Below, in pieces: positions 1 to 11,529 of a stretch of DNA of 64,000 bases; within the stretch, counting starts at the first letter, position 1, and each line of letters begins with the position of its first letter. Made by a program: the position numbers and the translations under genes. The stretch comes from Colius striatus. Lineage: Eukaryota; Chordata; Aves; Coliiformes; Coliidae. The notes beneath the pieces are model-generated. The model made no database searches. It was not told the origin of the DNA and saw only the letters and a program-made list of their open reading frames with translations. The DNA lies in contig NC_084773.1 of the NCBI RefSeq assembly GCF_028858725.1, positions 1,354,350 through 1,418,349 on the forward strand, read 5' to 3'.

Positions 1-3000
1 TTAATATTTTTGTTAGAATACTTTCAGTGTTGCAAATAGTCAGCCTCAGAGGCAACTGAAATAGTCTGACTCTGACAGCATACTTGTCTCTATACATATA
101 TCTCATTCTAAGTAACTCTAGATGCTCTAGATACAAAGATGCAATCCAGTTGCAAGGTTCTACTCATCCATGCTGGTGAGAACCAGAGCAAAAACATCAC
201 CTGGTGTTATCATCATTGCCTTGTTATTTTCTGTCTGAAATATAGGAGTCATATAGAAATTCTTCAAAATGCAGAGTGTAAAGATTGATTTTTTACAGTA
301 AAATATATTTCCCACAATAGCATTAGTGAAAGTTGGTTTAGTATAAAAATAGACAAGGATGTAGCTTCCAACTCCACCACTATCAGTGAGAAACACCACC
401 ACAAGTCAACCTTTATTTCTTTGTGGACAGTCCTTGGGCTTGCAGAAACCCTTCATGCCTGCAAGCATGCTACACCCCTTAAGAACAAGAAAACTGACCT
501 ACATCAGGGCTATTGGCATCACAGTGCACAGAATGGAAATCTGCTTTGTGAATGAACACTCAGTACACATCAGGAACAGCAAAGACCTTCAGCAGCATTT
601 GCCACAACTTTAAAAGAAATTCCACTTTAATGGCTTTTTTTTCTCCCCAACTATTTGAGCAAATTCATTTATAGGCAGATGTGACTAATACAATCTTAAA
701 CTGTAAGCATCTGCTGAAGAGCAGCTTAGTAAAACCCTCATTGTGATGATGTACTCTCAGATAACTCAATATTCAAATACAGGCCAAGAGATTGTTTGGA
801 TTTCTGTGATGAATATTTACTGCCCTTAAATAAAAACTATGAAGCTGGAGTTCAAAACTGCATTGGAATCAATTTGTCAATATGCATTTTTAAATCACAT
901 TGTTCAGATCTCAAAATAGAAATAGAAAGGCCAACCTTAAACAGCTCTGCTTGTTACAACAGCTACTCATCATGGCCAGCAAAGTGACTGATCTCTCTAA
1001 GATCACTAGAAATGGTGTTTCTTATCCAACAAACAAGTTCCAAAAGAAAGCATCCATTCTTCATCAAATCCTGCCCAATGATTTCTTTAAAGGCTCATCC
1101 TGGTTCAGTCCCAGTTATTCTCCTTGAATTCTGCTTCAGACAAGCTTGCCAAGTTCTTTCCTTCACTTCAAGAGCTGAAGTCATTGCACATCTTTACTGA
1201 GCTGCATTATATAGAAGGGTCCCACACTCATCTCTTCTTGTATATTCCTGAGCCTGAGACCTGTAATAGATCGTCTTATAAAGTGACACTTCCTTCCCAA
1301 CACCTTTCTCCATGCAGCAGTGGGTATTTCTTTGCTAGGAAATGGGTTCTCTGTGTACTCACCTATAGCTATACTTTAATCACAGGTTTCCACAGCTTAA
1401 AGGGATTCTGACCATGAGGAATCTCTTATTCACCACCATATTTAGCCCAGGAGTAAATAGGCTGGAGGGTTAGCTTTGGCAGATTTGCTGGATTTTTGAC
1501 AGGTCATAAACAAATGAATACAAGATGTCACGGGGTGACTTAAATAGGCCTGTTAATTTTAATTCCTGGTATCATTTTTTTCACCTTGAATGGCCATTTG
1601 GGTTGGTTGGTTTGTTTGTTGAGGGAGTTGGTTGTGAACTTGGGGTTATATTTCTGCAAAGCTTCAAATTTCTCAGTGTTATTGACACTGAAAATCTCAC
1701 CTGGGAGCAGGTTTACCTCTTGCATAATCTTCAAAAGATAAAACTAATTCTGGGAGCTGGCTTGAAATCCCCAATCCTTTCCCTCTGAGAAGCATGCTTC
1801 TCCTCAAAGGTAATTTAAAGCAGAATGTCCACTGATTTGTAAGATTTGAATCTGCTCCAAACAATTCAGACATCAGTCTCTTTACCAAGGTGTACCATCA
1901 ACAAAGTCATGTCATTTTTCTTAGACTTTGTAGAGGAAATATTTCACTATTCCTAATAACATCAAAATACTATATTCAAGAAAAAAAGTGGTTATGATTA
2001 GCAATGTTCTATAGATGGCAGCAGTATAGGGGTCATTGAAACAAGGCAGCATTATAAAGCTGCTTTGATGGCTAACAGCTAGCTTATAGTGTTGAAGTTT
2101 CAGACATCACATCTTTAAGACCATCCATCACTCTCACAGCTTGTTTACAGCCAGTGGGAGTCTGTCTATCAGTGCCTTAGCTGAATCTTCATTCAGCTAC
2201 CCTGGAAGAATCATGCCACTCAAAATGTGGATGGCTCTTGACAACATTCCCTAGGCTTTGTTATTAATTTCTTCTAGGAAAGTAGAAGTCTAAGTAGAAA
2301 TTAGCCCTGGTTCTAGTGGTCTGCTGAGTCTAGAGCAGTTCTGGTGTGGTTTTTCCCCTTAAGATTGGAGCAAAGACTATCTTCCAGATTAACTCTTCCA
2401 ACTCCATCTCAGTACTGTAGATGTGGAGTAGTAAACGAACCCATTCTCAATAAAAGCCTGGAAATGTTGATACTGCTTTCCTCCTTCACTGTGTATGGCT
2501 TTACTAAAATGGAAGTATCTTTTTCACTTACCCAAATACACAAACCTGCCAGCTTGGGCAATATCCTACCCATGGGGACCTGGCCCTCGGTCCCTGCTCT
2601 GCCTGTTTCACCATACACTAGTGTTTCCACACATAATAAGTGTTTAAATCCAATGATCTCAGACCATGGTGACTGTAGGAAACAACCCACAGCATATCTT
2701 TCATAACACACCAGCACTAGCCTCATATTTCACATCACACTAATGCTGACTAAAACTGGGGGTGCTGGCACCTCTTCTAGAACCCTTCTAGAACCACCAA
2801 ATAGCTATTCCTGTAGGAAGTCAAATGACTTACATGACAGCCTGAAAAATCCCACTACTGTTCAGTATCTGTCTCTTGAAGAACACACCATCTTTATCTT
2901 CTTTTTCTTGCACTTCATGGCAAAGCTCTTTGTATGTTTGCCCTCACTAAAATAAAAATACAAGTAAGTGAAGCATATTAAGGAAGATCCTACTGTTAAT

Positions 3001-3317
3001 ATGAGTAATATGAGCAGAAGGAATGAAAACAACCCAACAAACCAACCAAAAACCTAAAAAACCACAAAACAAACAAAGCAACTTGGTCAGTGACAGGTGG
3101 CACTTCCTACACATAAGAAGCCATTGATACTCAACACTGACAGAGATGGAACAATGCCTGAGGCCAGCTCTCCAGTACAATTACCTCCAATGCAGCCAAA
3201 CTATGCTGAGTCAACCACTCAAGATGCCTGAGTGGACAGTGGTAATGCTTACTGGACAGATAGGAACTTTCAATGACATTCCATAAAGGGGCATATTCTA
3301 ATTGCTGATACTAGAAC
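1..3317. other. Unique non-coding DNA, no gene seen
   Basis: AT-rich unique sequence. Reading frames here are short, often begin at non-ATG codons and resemble no family I recognise. There is no CpG cluster and no clear exon with paired splice sites. An A/C-rich low-complexity patch lies near 3025-3080. By synteny this is intergenic DNA upstream of HRH1, but that is inference. Confidence 0.6.
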
Positions 3318-3432
3318 TCCTACAATGACAAGTTGTAGAGCTTTCCTCTCTGAAAGAGATGGGACTTTTCTAAGCAGATCCTTGAAGAGGCCAAAGTCTG
3401 CTCTCCTGAACTCCAGAGTTGTGACCTTGTTA
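3318..3432 (-). mobile_element. CR1 LINE fragment (internal ORF2 part)
   Basis: Read on the minus strand, this stretch matches the internal CR1 ORF2 segment that encodes an F-R-R-A-D-F-G-L-F-like run, seen here as codons for a reading around 3370-3415. It lacks both the reverse-transcriptase motifs and the 3' tail, so it is an old fragment. The call rests on recall of the CR1 consensus and is moderate only. Confidence 0.5.
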
Positions 3433-6164
3433 AAAAATCACACCACAAAACAAAACAACCAAAAAGACATATTTTTTTTACCATTGCAAGTTATTAGGAA
3501 ATTGTAAACAAGAAGGTTACCACCATGGTCACCAACTAGACTGTATGCTCTGAAGTTGGGTGCAGCTCAGTTCTAGGTTAAAATGCGTGGCTCAAAAAAG
3601 CCTCTTCTATCTTTTGCTTACTTTGAACTTGGTATATGCCTCTCTTTCTGCTACTTTACTTACCCAAATACCAAAGGCTGTTTGTGGGCACATCAGACAT
3701 CCTTTTGTGGGCAGTTCTACACCTGCCTACTGAGCCCAGTGAGGACATAATTAAGTAAATGTTCCTTCAGGCTCTTTGTGGTATCTGATTAAATAGATGG
3801 AGTGGAACTAACACAAGCTAAGAGGTCAGCATAACCCTGAATGTAGTGCAAATGAGTTACTACTAATATCCCAGGCTGTGCATGAACTTTTTCTAACATA
3901 TACTTACCCAAAAGGCAGTGGCTTGAGTTCAATTTCTTCCTTATTCTGTGGGATGTCATGTTTAACCTTAATAAATTGTCACAATGTCAGTATGCCAGGA
4001 GACTCTTCTCTCCACAGGACTAAAAGCTCTTTGAGGAGGTAGCAAGAGGTGAAGCAGAAACAGAGAGGAGAGAGAGAATGTGTACAAGGAACTTCTACAT
4101 CTTTTCTCTTCCTCCCCCTTCCCCTTTTTTATTAATTGAAACATAAGTAAGAAAATACTCCCAGTGTGTAAAAAGCTTTTCAGGTATTCAGCTAGATTTT
4201 CAGTGAAGAGAATCCCTACACAGGTTTTATCCATTTCCCTCTTTGTGGATATTAGCAGGGAAACCTTTAAAGCTATTTCTTCAAATGCTCACTTCCAGTG
4301 TTGAAGTTTTGTGTGAGCTTAGAGAAAAGGGGTTAAAACACATGAACATCTGTCATTTTTGCAATGAAATGCCTTGCTGTCTCTGGATAGTGTGCCAATC
4401 TTTCCTTCATTAGCTTTCCCATACCTACTTGCTGCTTGAGGCCATGACACTTCATATGTTCAGCTTTTCATTATCAGCTTTCAGTAGGAACACAATCCAG
4501 CTCAGCTATTCCTCTCTGCATGTGGGCTGGCCTTTCACATAGGTCCAACCTGCACATAATAGACCTTGCAACAAACAAATGAAAGATGTATTCACACACT
4601 GGTTTCTAGTTCCAACTTTTCACCATGACCAAGTGTACTTAGAGGTTACAGTACTGGATGTGTACCAGTTCTGCAGCTTTTATAGGTTTCCTTTGTTTGA
4701 CTCAAATAAGCAGTGGCTTATATTTCTGTAAAGAGTACAGCCTGGTTTTGTTTGCATTGCTGTCAGCCCATTATTTCCTTTTACTACCAAATGTTTTGTT
4801 TGTTTGCTTTGAAAAGGGAACAGGCTTGTGCTGTTTCTTATTAACTTGAAACAAAGTCTTCAGCCACTCTTCCTTATGGATTTGTCTGCTCACTGAAGCT
4901 GTTACAGAGACTGCATCGATCAGATTCATATTTTAAATTGCATCTTCAGTTGTATAAATTCTACTAGCTAAAGCAATATAAGCCAATCTACTCTTCTCTG
5001 CTGAATTAGAAAGTTCACTGCAGCTAATTGACACTAGAAAAGATATAGAATGTGATTCTAAATGTCCTCTTCTCCCAGTAACGTACATCTGGATTTTGAG
5101 CAGAAGAGGCAGAGCTTGCAATATCAAAACCAAGACACTTGTTAATACTTGGTAAAGCAGCTCTATGTGAACTGAGTACATGCCAACACGAAGGCATGCA
5201 GGGAGTTGTTACATTAAAATGCCATACCTAGTGTCCATATTCATTCTCCAAACAGAAATACATACTGCAAGCAACAGTGTGACTGCAGAACTGTGTCACA
5301 CGAACAGAAAATTCCCATAGGCCACTAAAGTAGCAAAGCAATGTAGTTCTATTTATGCATTCATAGAAATTCTTAACCTTAGCCTTTTTGAGTTCAAGAC
5401 AGTTCTGCTTCACAGGCTGTTTAAAAAACAGCTCAGTCACTGACAAATCAAATCTAAGAGCAAGCCAACATCTTTTGCATTTGGATCTCTGCTTCAAGAG
5501 CCTCTGTATGGAAGAGAAGACAAGACTGAATCACTATCTATAATTGCACTGGCCTTCTCATCCTGTCAGAGGGGTAAAAGCAGCAAGCATGTTGTCAGGA
5601 GAAGATCAGAGAAATAATGTTTCATGTTTATCTTTTAACTGCAATGAGAACTTGAGTTTATATCTGTTGTCTCAGGTAATCAGCTGTAATTTGTCTTTGT
5701 TCTTTCATCCCTTGTTCTTTCCTTCTGTTCTCTTTATCTAGGGCACATTTATCACTTTCTGGTTAACTACAGTTATAATTCTTAAACTAATGAAAGCTTA
5801 ATGACTCAGCAAACATTAGGCAACACAAATACATTATTATATTTCTATTCCTTGATGTTTCCTGATGTTTTCACTTTCTCTGCTTCTAAAACACATTTTC
5901 TCTCTTTCAGTTCCTTCTGTGTTCCTTCTCCCTTCCTCTAATTTTGTCATTGCCATTATGGCAAGGCAAATGAAGAAAGAAGAAATTAGGTCTATTAAAA
6001 TGAAAAGCAGAAAGCTCCTTCTGTTCCATAACTCATAAACAATCATTTTCCTTTCTTTTCTCTTCCTCTTTTTTTTTCCCCCCAGCATCACTGAAAATTG
6101 ATCACTTCCTCCAAGCTCAGGAGAGGTGTATCCCAACAAAGTCAAGTAAAAACATCAGGAGGAG
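3433..6164. other. Unique non-coding DNA, no gene seen
   Basis: No recognisable coding exon, RNA gene or repeat family. A pyrimidine-rich run (CT tract followed by T8 and C6) lies at about 6050-6085, just upstream of the next CR1 copy. Confidence 0.55.
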
Positions 6165-6714
6165 TGCATGGAAGAACAAGGAGCTCCTGGAGAAACTCAA
6201 ACACGAAGACTATTCCACCTCAAATACTGTGACCGGTTTTGGGTCTACAAGAAGGGCACTGAGGTGCTGGAGAGGATCCAGAGCTGGGCCACCAAGTTAG
6301 GAAAGGATTTGGAGCACATCTCAGGTGAGGAAGGGCAGAGGGGTCTGGGGCTGTTCAGCCTGGAGAAAGGGTGGCTCAGGGGAGACCTTCTCACTCTCTA
6401 CAACTACTTGAAAGGAAGCTGGAGCCAGGTGGGGTCAGCCTGTTCTCCCTTGTGACAAGCAATAGAAAAAGAGGAAACAGCCTCGAGTTTTATCAGGGGA
6501 GGTTCAGGCTGGATATGAGGAGGAATTTCTTTGCTGCCAGGGCTGTCAGGCACTGGAAGGGGCTGCCCAGGGAGCTGCTGGAGTCACTGTCCCTGGAGGA
6601 GTTTCAGGGGATGTTGCACTGAGGGCAATGGGCTGGTGGTTGATATGGCTGGGACAAAGGCTGCACTCCATGAGCTTCAAGGTCTTTTCCAGTTGAAACC
6701 ATTCTATGATTCTA
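6165..6714 (+). mobile_element. CR1 LINE, 3' part with internal deletion
   Basis: Plus-strand CR1. The first 50 bases match the CR1 ORF2 stretch also present at about 22,220-22,260, with the same ACAAGGAGCTCCTGG-like core. At about 6215 the sequence jumps to the far 3' part of ORF2 (tact-gtgaccggttttggg, corresponding to the usual tactgtgtccagttctggg). It then runs to the CR1 tail near 6700-6714 (ATTCTATGATTCTA). Short frames survive but are broken by stops, so the copy is dead. The element is missing well over a kilobase between its two parts. Confidence 0.88.
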
Positions 6715-7015
6715 ATAATGTTATTGTTAGTTTCCCTTCAACTGCATGAACAAGGAAATAGCAAAGCAACAACAGAGAAATACATAGACTGGTGCAAAGT
6801 TATGAACATAGTGCTAGTTGCAGCAATCCCTCTCTGAGCCCACTGCTCAACTAACGCTGCTCTAGAAAAGCACTCACTCTGAACTCCCTTCCTGCCTGTG
6901 CTCAGAGACACAGGGCATTCACAACCACTTCTAGTTCCACCCCAGAGCTGCATGCTGGGTTGACAGCAACAAAGTAAGTGCATTTCACTTTTTGTGGAAA
7001 AATAGAGTAGGTCTC
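6715..7015. other. Short unique spacer
   Basis: Unique sequence between a CR1 tail and an LTR. No gene or signal recognised. Confidence 0.5.
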
Positions 7016-8181
7016 TGTGGTGGTTTAGCTCCCCCTCCTAAACTGGACAGGAGAGAGAGAGAAATATAACTAACGGCTTGGGAGTTGAGATAAGGACGGA
7101 GAGATCAGTCGGCAATGAGCATCACGGGCAAAACAGACTCAACTTAGGGAGAAAAGGCTTTGATTTATTAAAGAAACAATAAGAGCAGGGAGATGAGAAA
7201 TAAAACTGCCTGAAGACACCTCCCCCCCACCCCTCTCTCCTCCAGGACTCCCCTTCCTTTCCCATCAGCAGTGCAGGGGATGGGGGTTGCAGTCAGGTCA
7301 TTACAGATGGATTTTGCCACTGCTGCTTCTCAGGGGGAGGCTTCCTTGCTGTGGAATCCCTCCCATGGGACACAGTCCCTCACCAACTGCTCCAGCATGG
7401 CTCTTTCCCATGGGCTGCAGCTCCTCACCAACTGCTCCAGCCTGGGGCCTGCCATGGGGGCAGCTCCTCACACCCTGCCCCAGTGTGGGTCACCCACAGG
7501 AGAACAGGCCTTCAGGGACAGACTGCTCCAGCCTGGGGCCTGCCATGGGGGCAGCTCCTCACGCCCTGCCCCAGTGTGGGTCACCCACAGGAGAACAGGC
7601 CTTCAGGGACAGACTGCTCCAGCTGAGTCCCTCACAGGATGACAAGTCCTCACAGCAGACCTGCTGTGTGGGCACCTCCTCCATGAACTCCCAGGCCCTG
7701 ACAGGAACTCACTCCAGGGTGGGCTTCCCATGGAGTCCCAGACTCCTTCAGGCATCCACTTGCTGCGGCGTGGGCTCCTCCACAGGCTGCGAGTGGGTCT
7801 CTGCTCCCTGGGGCCTCCATGGGCTGCAGGGGCACAGCTGCCTTACTGTGTGTGTCACCATGAATCACAGGGGAGCCTTTTCTTTCAGTGCCTAAGCACC
7901 CTCCTTCCCCTCCACTGACCTTGGTGTCTGTGGAGATGTTCTCACATTCTCCCTCCCTGTTGCTGCTGCAGTTCAGCAACTGCTCAGCAACTTCTTCTCC
8001 AATCTGTTATTCACAGAGGCGTTACCTCCATCACTAATTGGCCAGGCCTGGGTCAAGTGCAGGGTCCAGCTTAGAATTGACTGGCCCCAACCCTGTGAGC
8101 TACATGGGAAGCTTCTGGCAGTTGTTTGTTTAAAGAAGCCACCCCTAAACCAAAAAACCTGGCCCAGGCAAAACCATTACA
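7016..8181 (-). mobile_element. Solo ERV LTR, minus strand (LTR family A)
   Basis: About 1.17 kb bounded on the plus strand by TGTGGTGGTTTAG and CAAAACCATTACA, that is TG...CA ends. Reading minus, it begins TGTAATGGTTTTGCC and has a polyadenylation signal (AATAAA within TTTAATAAATC, near 7165-7175) followed by an R/U5-like stretch ending CTAAACCACCACA. It shares sequence over most of its length with the LTR at 35,374 and with the truncated one at 52,166. No internal retroviral genes adjoin it, so it is a solo LTR. Flanking pentamers GTCTC (7011-7015) and ACCTC (8182-8186) agree at three of five positions, possibly a decayed target duplication. The long open frames inside are by-products of its GC-rich repeats. 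Confidence 0.85.
7441..7622. repeat. 91-bp tandem duplication inside the LTR
   Basis: Two head-to-tail units, 7441-7531 and 7532-7622, differ by only one base that I can see (CACACC against CACGCC near the middle). The related LTR at 35,374 has one unit at this place. A shorter, more diverged echo of the unit (ending ACTGCTCCAG) precedes it at about 7387-7440. Confidence 0.92.
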
Positions 8182-8769
8182 ACCTCTCAGTTGTGAAGCA
8201 AACAACACACACAGCAGAAGATGAAAGTGGATACATCCTCTGGAGAGTAACCCAAAATTCCACTGAAAGGTCTCATGTCTCCCTGAATCTCTCTAATACT
8301 TATTAAATACCCTTTTTATCAATTACAAATATTTTGGTTTTACCTAGGTTCTATATCCATGCCAACAACAATTTCAAACTAGACTATTAAAACATAAACA
8401 CCACAATCTTGCATAATTAGCATTTTACCACTTACTTCCCAGAGCTGTTCTTTACATTTTTCAAGAGTATAATGCATTTGTCAGTGTGCTTTTTTTCAAC
8501 ATAATTCATGATGTTTCCCACAGATTCTCCTGGGAGGACCCATTGCTCTTCTTTCCTTCAGAAAACCAAGATCAGTCTGATGAGCGATGAGAACAATTTC
8601 CAGATATATGGATGTTACATCTTCCTTCTTATATTATCCTAAAATTAGCTTATTTATTTTACTGGAAGGAGTCCTAAATCACCTTAGGAAGTACTTTAAT
8701 ATGTCTACAGTACAAGGACCTGTGAATAATTTCCTACCGCTCAGTTACCTCACACATTCCAGGAAATTA
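8182..8769. other. Unique non-coding DNA
   Basis: AT-rich unique sequence between an LTR and a CR1 copy. Nothing recognised. Confidence 0.5.
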
Positions 8770-9412
8770 TCATAGCATCACAGAATGGTGGGGTTGGAAG
8801 GGACCTTTAGAGATCATCCAGTCCAACCCCCCTGCAGAAGCAGGGTCACCTAGATCAGGTCACACAGGAACATGTCCAGGCAGGTCTTGAAGACCTCCAA
8901 GGAAGGAGCCTCCACAACCCCTCTGGGCAGCCTGTGCCAGGGCTCCCTCACTCAAACACTGACATAGTTTTTTCTTATGTTTAAGTGGAACTTTTTGTGT
9001 TCCAGCTTCATCCCATCACCCCTTGTCCTGTTACTATCTACTATAGAAGAAAGGGATGTCCCAGCCTCCTGACACCCACCCTTTAGATATTTATAAATGT
9101 TAAGATCCCCCCTCAGTCTCCTCCAGACTAAACAGCCCCAGGTCCTGCAACCTTTCCTCATATGAAAGATGTTCTATACCCTTGATCATCTTGGTGTCCC
9201 TGCACTGGCCTCTCTCCAGCAGTTCCCTGTCCCTCTGGAGCTGAGGAGCCCAGAACTGGACACAGGACTCCAGATGAGGCCTCAGCAGGGCAGGGTAGAG
9301 AGGGAGAAGAACCTCCCTTGACCCGCTGCCCACATTCTTCTTGATGCATCCCAGGATGCCATCGGCTTCTTGGCCAGGAGGGCACATTGCTGGCTCATGT
9401 TTAGTTTATTGT
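8770..9412 (-). mobile_element. CR1 LINE, 3' truncated-type copy, minus strand
   Basis: Starts with the reverse complement of the CR1 tail (CATAGCATCACAGAATGG), followed by the usual GGTTGGAAGGGACC block and 3' ORF2 sequence. Minus-strand frames translate to CR1 reverse-transcriptase C-terminal sequence but are broken. It stops near 9412 after CTCATGTTTAGTTTATT, where the copy at 50,200 continues, so it is 5' truncated. It is very similar to the copies at 18,855, 42,066 and 48,971. Confidence 0.93.
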
Positions 9413-10691
9413 GAGTCTGATTGATAATTTTAGAATCATCTTCAGTCATACTAAACAAAAATGGACTTGCATAGTTGGGAATATGAACCACAAACAGTAT
9501 GTTAGCATTCACCAGCTTTCATTCTGAAAAACTTGTGAGGAACAGCTAAGAGCTTGTTAAGAGAGTATTACTGAAGACATCACCTCTAAAAGAAACATGA
9601 AAAGTGCTTGCCAAAAACAGATCTTAAAGTGATTCATATTCCTTTAAAGACTGCTCCAAAAACAAATGGAAACAATCTCTCACATCAAAAATTCCATAGT
9701 GACATTAATCATGAGAACAGATCCTTTTCTTTGAAGAAATTTAACCCTGCTGAAACAGGATTTGGAATTTTTATCAGCTTTTGTTTCAGTACTTTCTCAT
9801 ACATCTCCTATAAAGTATATGCAAAGCACAGAGGCAAGCACTTGCCCACTATGTGAGTATGCCCCTGATAGTACAGATGCAGTTTATGCCAACCTGCCCC
9901 TGAGGTTACTTGAGATGCTTTTTGCACAATCATCATCCTTAAGAAGCCTTGATGATGAAATATTTCAAACATCATGCCTATGGGAGCACCAGTTAGGTTT
10001 TTCCTCCTCTCTTTGAGCATTTTGAAGCCATAAGCATGCGATAACACAAACACATTTGTTCCTCTGTCACAAAGAGCATAATGGAAAATTAAGTGTCAGA
10101 TCTTTTGTTCTGGCTGCCAGGCTTCCTCGTATTGCTTCTTCAGAGCCAAGTTAATAATTAGTGACAAAATGCATTTAGGTGGGAGTGCATGTGCTGAATC
10201 CATCTCAAAGAACTCCAGCCAAAGAGATGTAGCTGCTGTTTCTTTCCAAGTACCTTCTTCATATTTAAGATGAGCTGTCAAGCTACTGTAGAATTCTAAT
10301 CAGAAATTGAGTATTGATACTGCAAAGTGTTTAATCTGACAAAATTCAGAGCTCTTCTTTTTAATAAGTCTTGTTTCAGCTGTGGCATATTTTTTCCACA
10401 AGTGATTGTCTTCAGCGATTGTATGAAAGGAATAATCTTCCTCACAGAAATTGTTGGCTTTGTTAGGAAGGCATCTTGGCTTTAACCTTAATTCCTATTG
10501 TGGGTAGATATCGTTTTTTCACTGAAAATATCTGCAAGTTTTTTGAACAAAATGCAGTATAAAAACACAATTCCAGTTCTCTTAAGTCCAGTCAAATTTG
10601 AACTGGGACATTTATGGAAGATATCAGGTTGAGTCAAGTCACATTTTATGAATATTTAAGTACCCATCAATTTGCAAACATTTCTGTGTTA
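9413..10691. other. Unique non-coding DNA
   Basis: No exon, RNA gene or repeat recognised. Short frames on both strands overlap each other and show no family resemblance. Confidence 0.5.
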
Positions 10692-11529
10692 CAAGGATCT
10701 GTGCTGCCATTCAGCAGGATCTCGACCAGCTTGAGAGTTGGGCAGAGAGGAACCTCCTGAGGTTCAACAAGGACAAGTGCAGAGTCCTGCAGCTGGGAAG
10801 GAACAACCCCCTGCACCAGCACAGGCTGGGGGTGACCTGCTGGAGAGCAGCTCTGCAGAGAGAGACCTGGGAGTGCTGGTTGATTATAAATTGACCATGA
10901 GCAGCAATGTGTCCTCATGGGCAAGAGCCAATGGCATCCTGGGGGCATCAAGAAGAGTGTGGGCAGCAGGTCAAGGGAGGTTCTGCTCACCCTCTACTCT
11001 GCCCTGGTGAGGCCTCATCTGGAGTCCTGTGTCCAGTTCTGGGCTCCCCAGCTCCAGAGGGAACAGGAAAGTGCTGGAGAGAGGCCAGTGCAGGGACATC
11101 AAGATGCTCAGGGGACTGGAACATCTTCCTTATGACGAAAGGCTGTGGGAACTGGGGCTGTTTAGTCTGAGGGAGAGTGAAGGGTGATCTTATTAACATT
11201 TACAAATATCTCAAGGGTGGGTGTCAGGAGGTTGAGGCAGCACTTTTTTTCATGGTATCTAGCAAGAGGACAAGGGGTGATGGGATGAAGCTGGAACACA
11301 AGAAGTTCCATTTAAACATAAGAGAAAACTCTTCAAGTGTTCAGGTGAGAGAGTCCTGGCCCAGGCTGCCCAGGGAGAGTGTGGAGGCTCCTTCCTTGTT
11401 GGTCTTCAAGACTCACCTGGACACATTCCTGTGTGACCTGATCTAGGTGGGACCTGCTTCTGCAGGGGGTTTGGACTGCATGATCCATAAAGATCCCTTC
11501 CAACCCCCACCATTCTATTATTCTATGAT
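10692..11529 (+). mobile_element. CR1 LINE, 3' part of ORF2 plus tail
   Basis: Plus-strand copy running from the late reverse-transcriptase region (codons for R-F-N-K-D-K-C near 10,765) to a tail ATTCTATTATTCTATGATC at 11,511-11,529. The frame shifts several times (about 10,880, 11,000 and 11,170), so no protein is made. Same young-looking subfamily as the minus-strand copies here. Confidence 0.93.

Noticed and set aside
7271-7979. Long overlapping frames on both strands, up to 202 codons
   Set aside because: They lie wholly within a solo LTR and arise from its GC-rich tandem units. The translations are low-complexity and unrelated to retroviral proteins.
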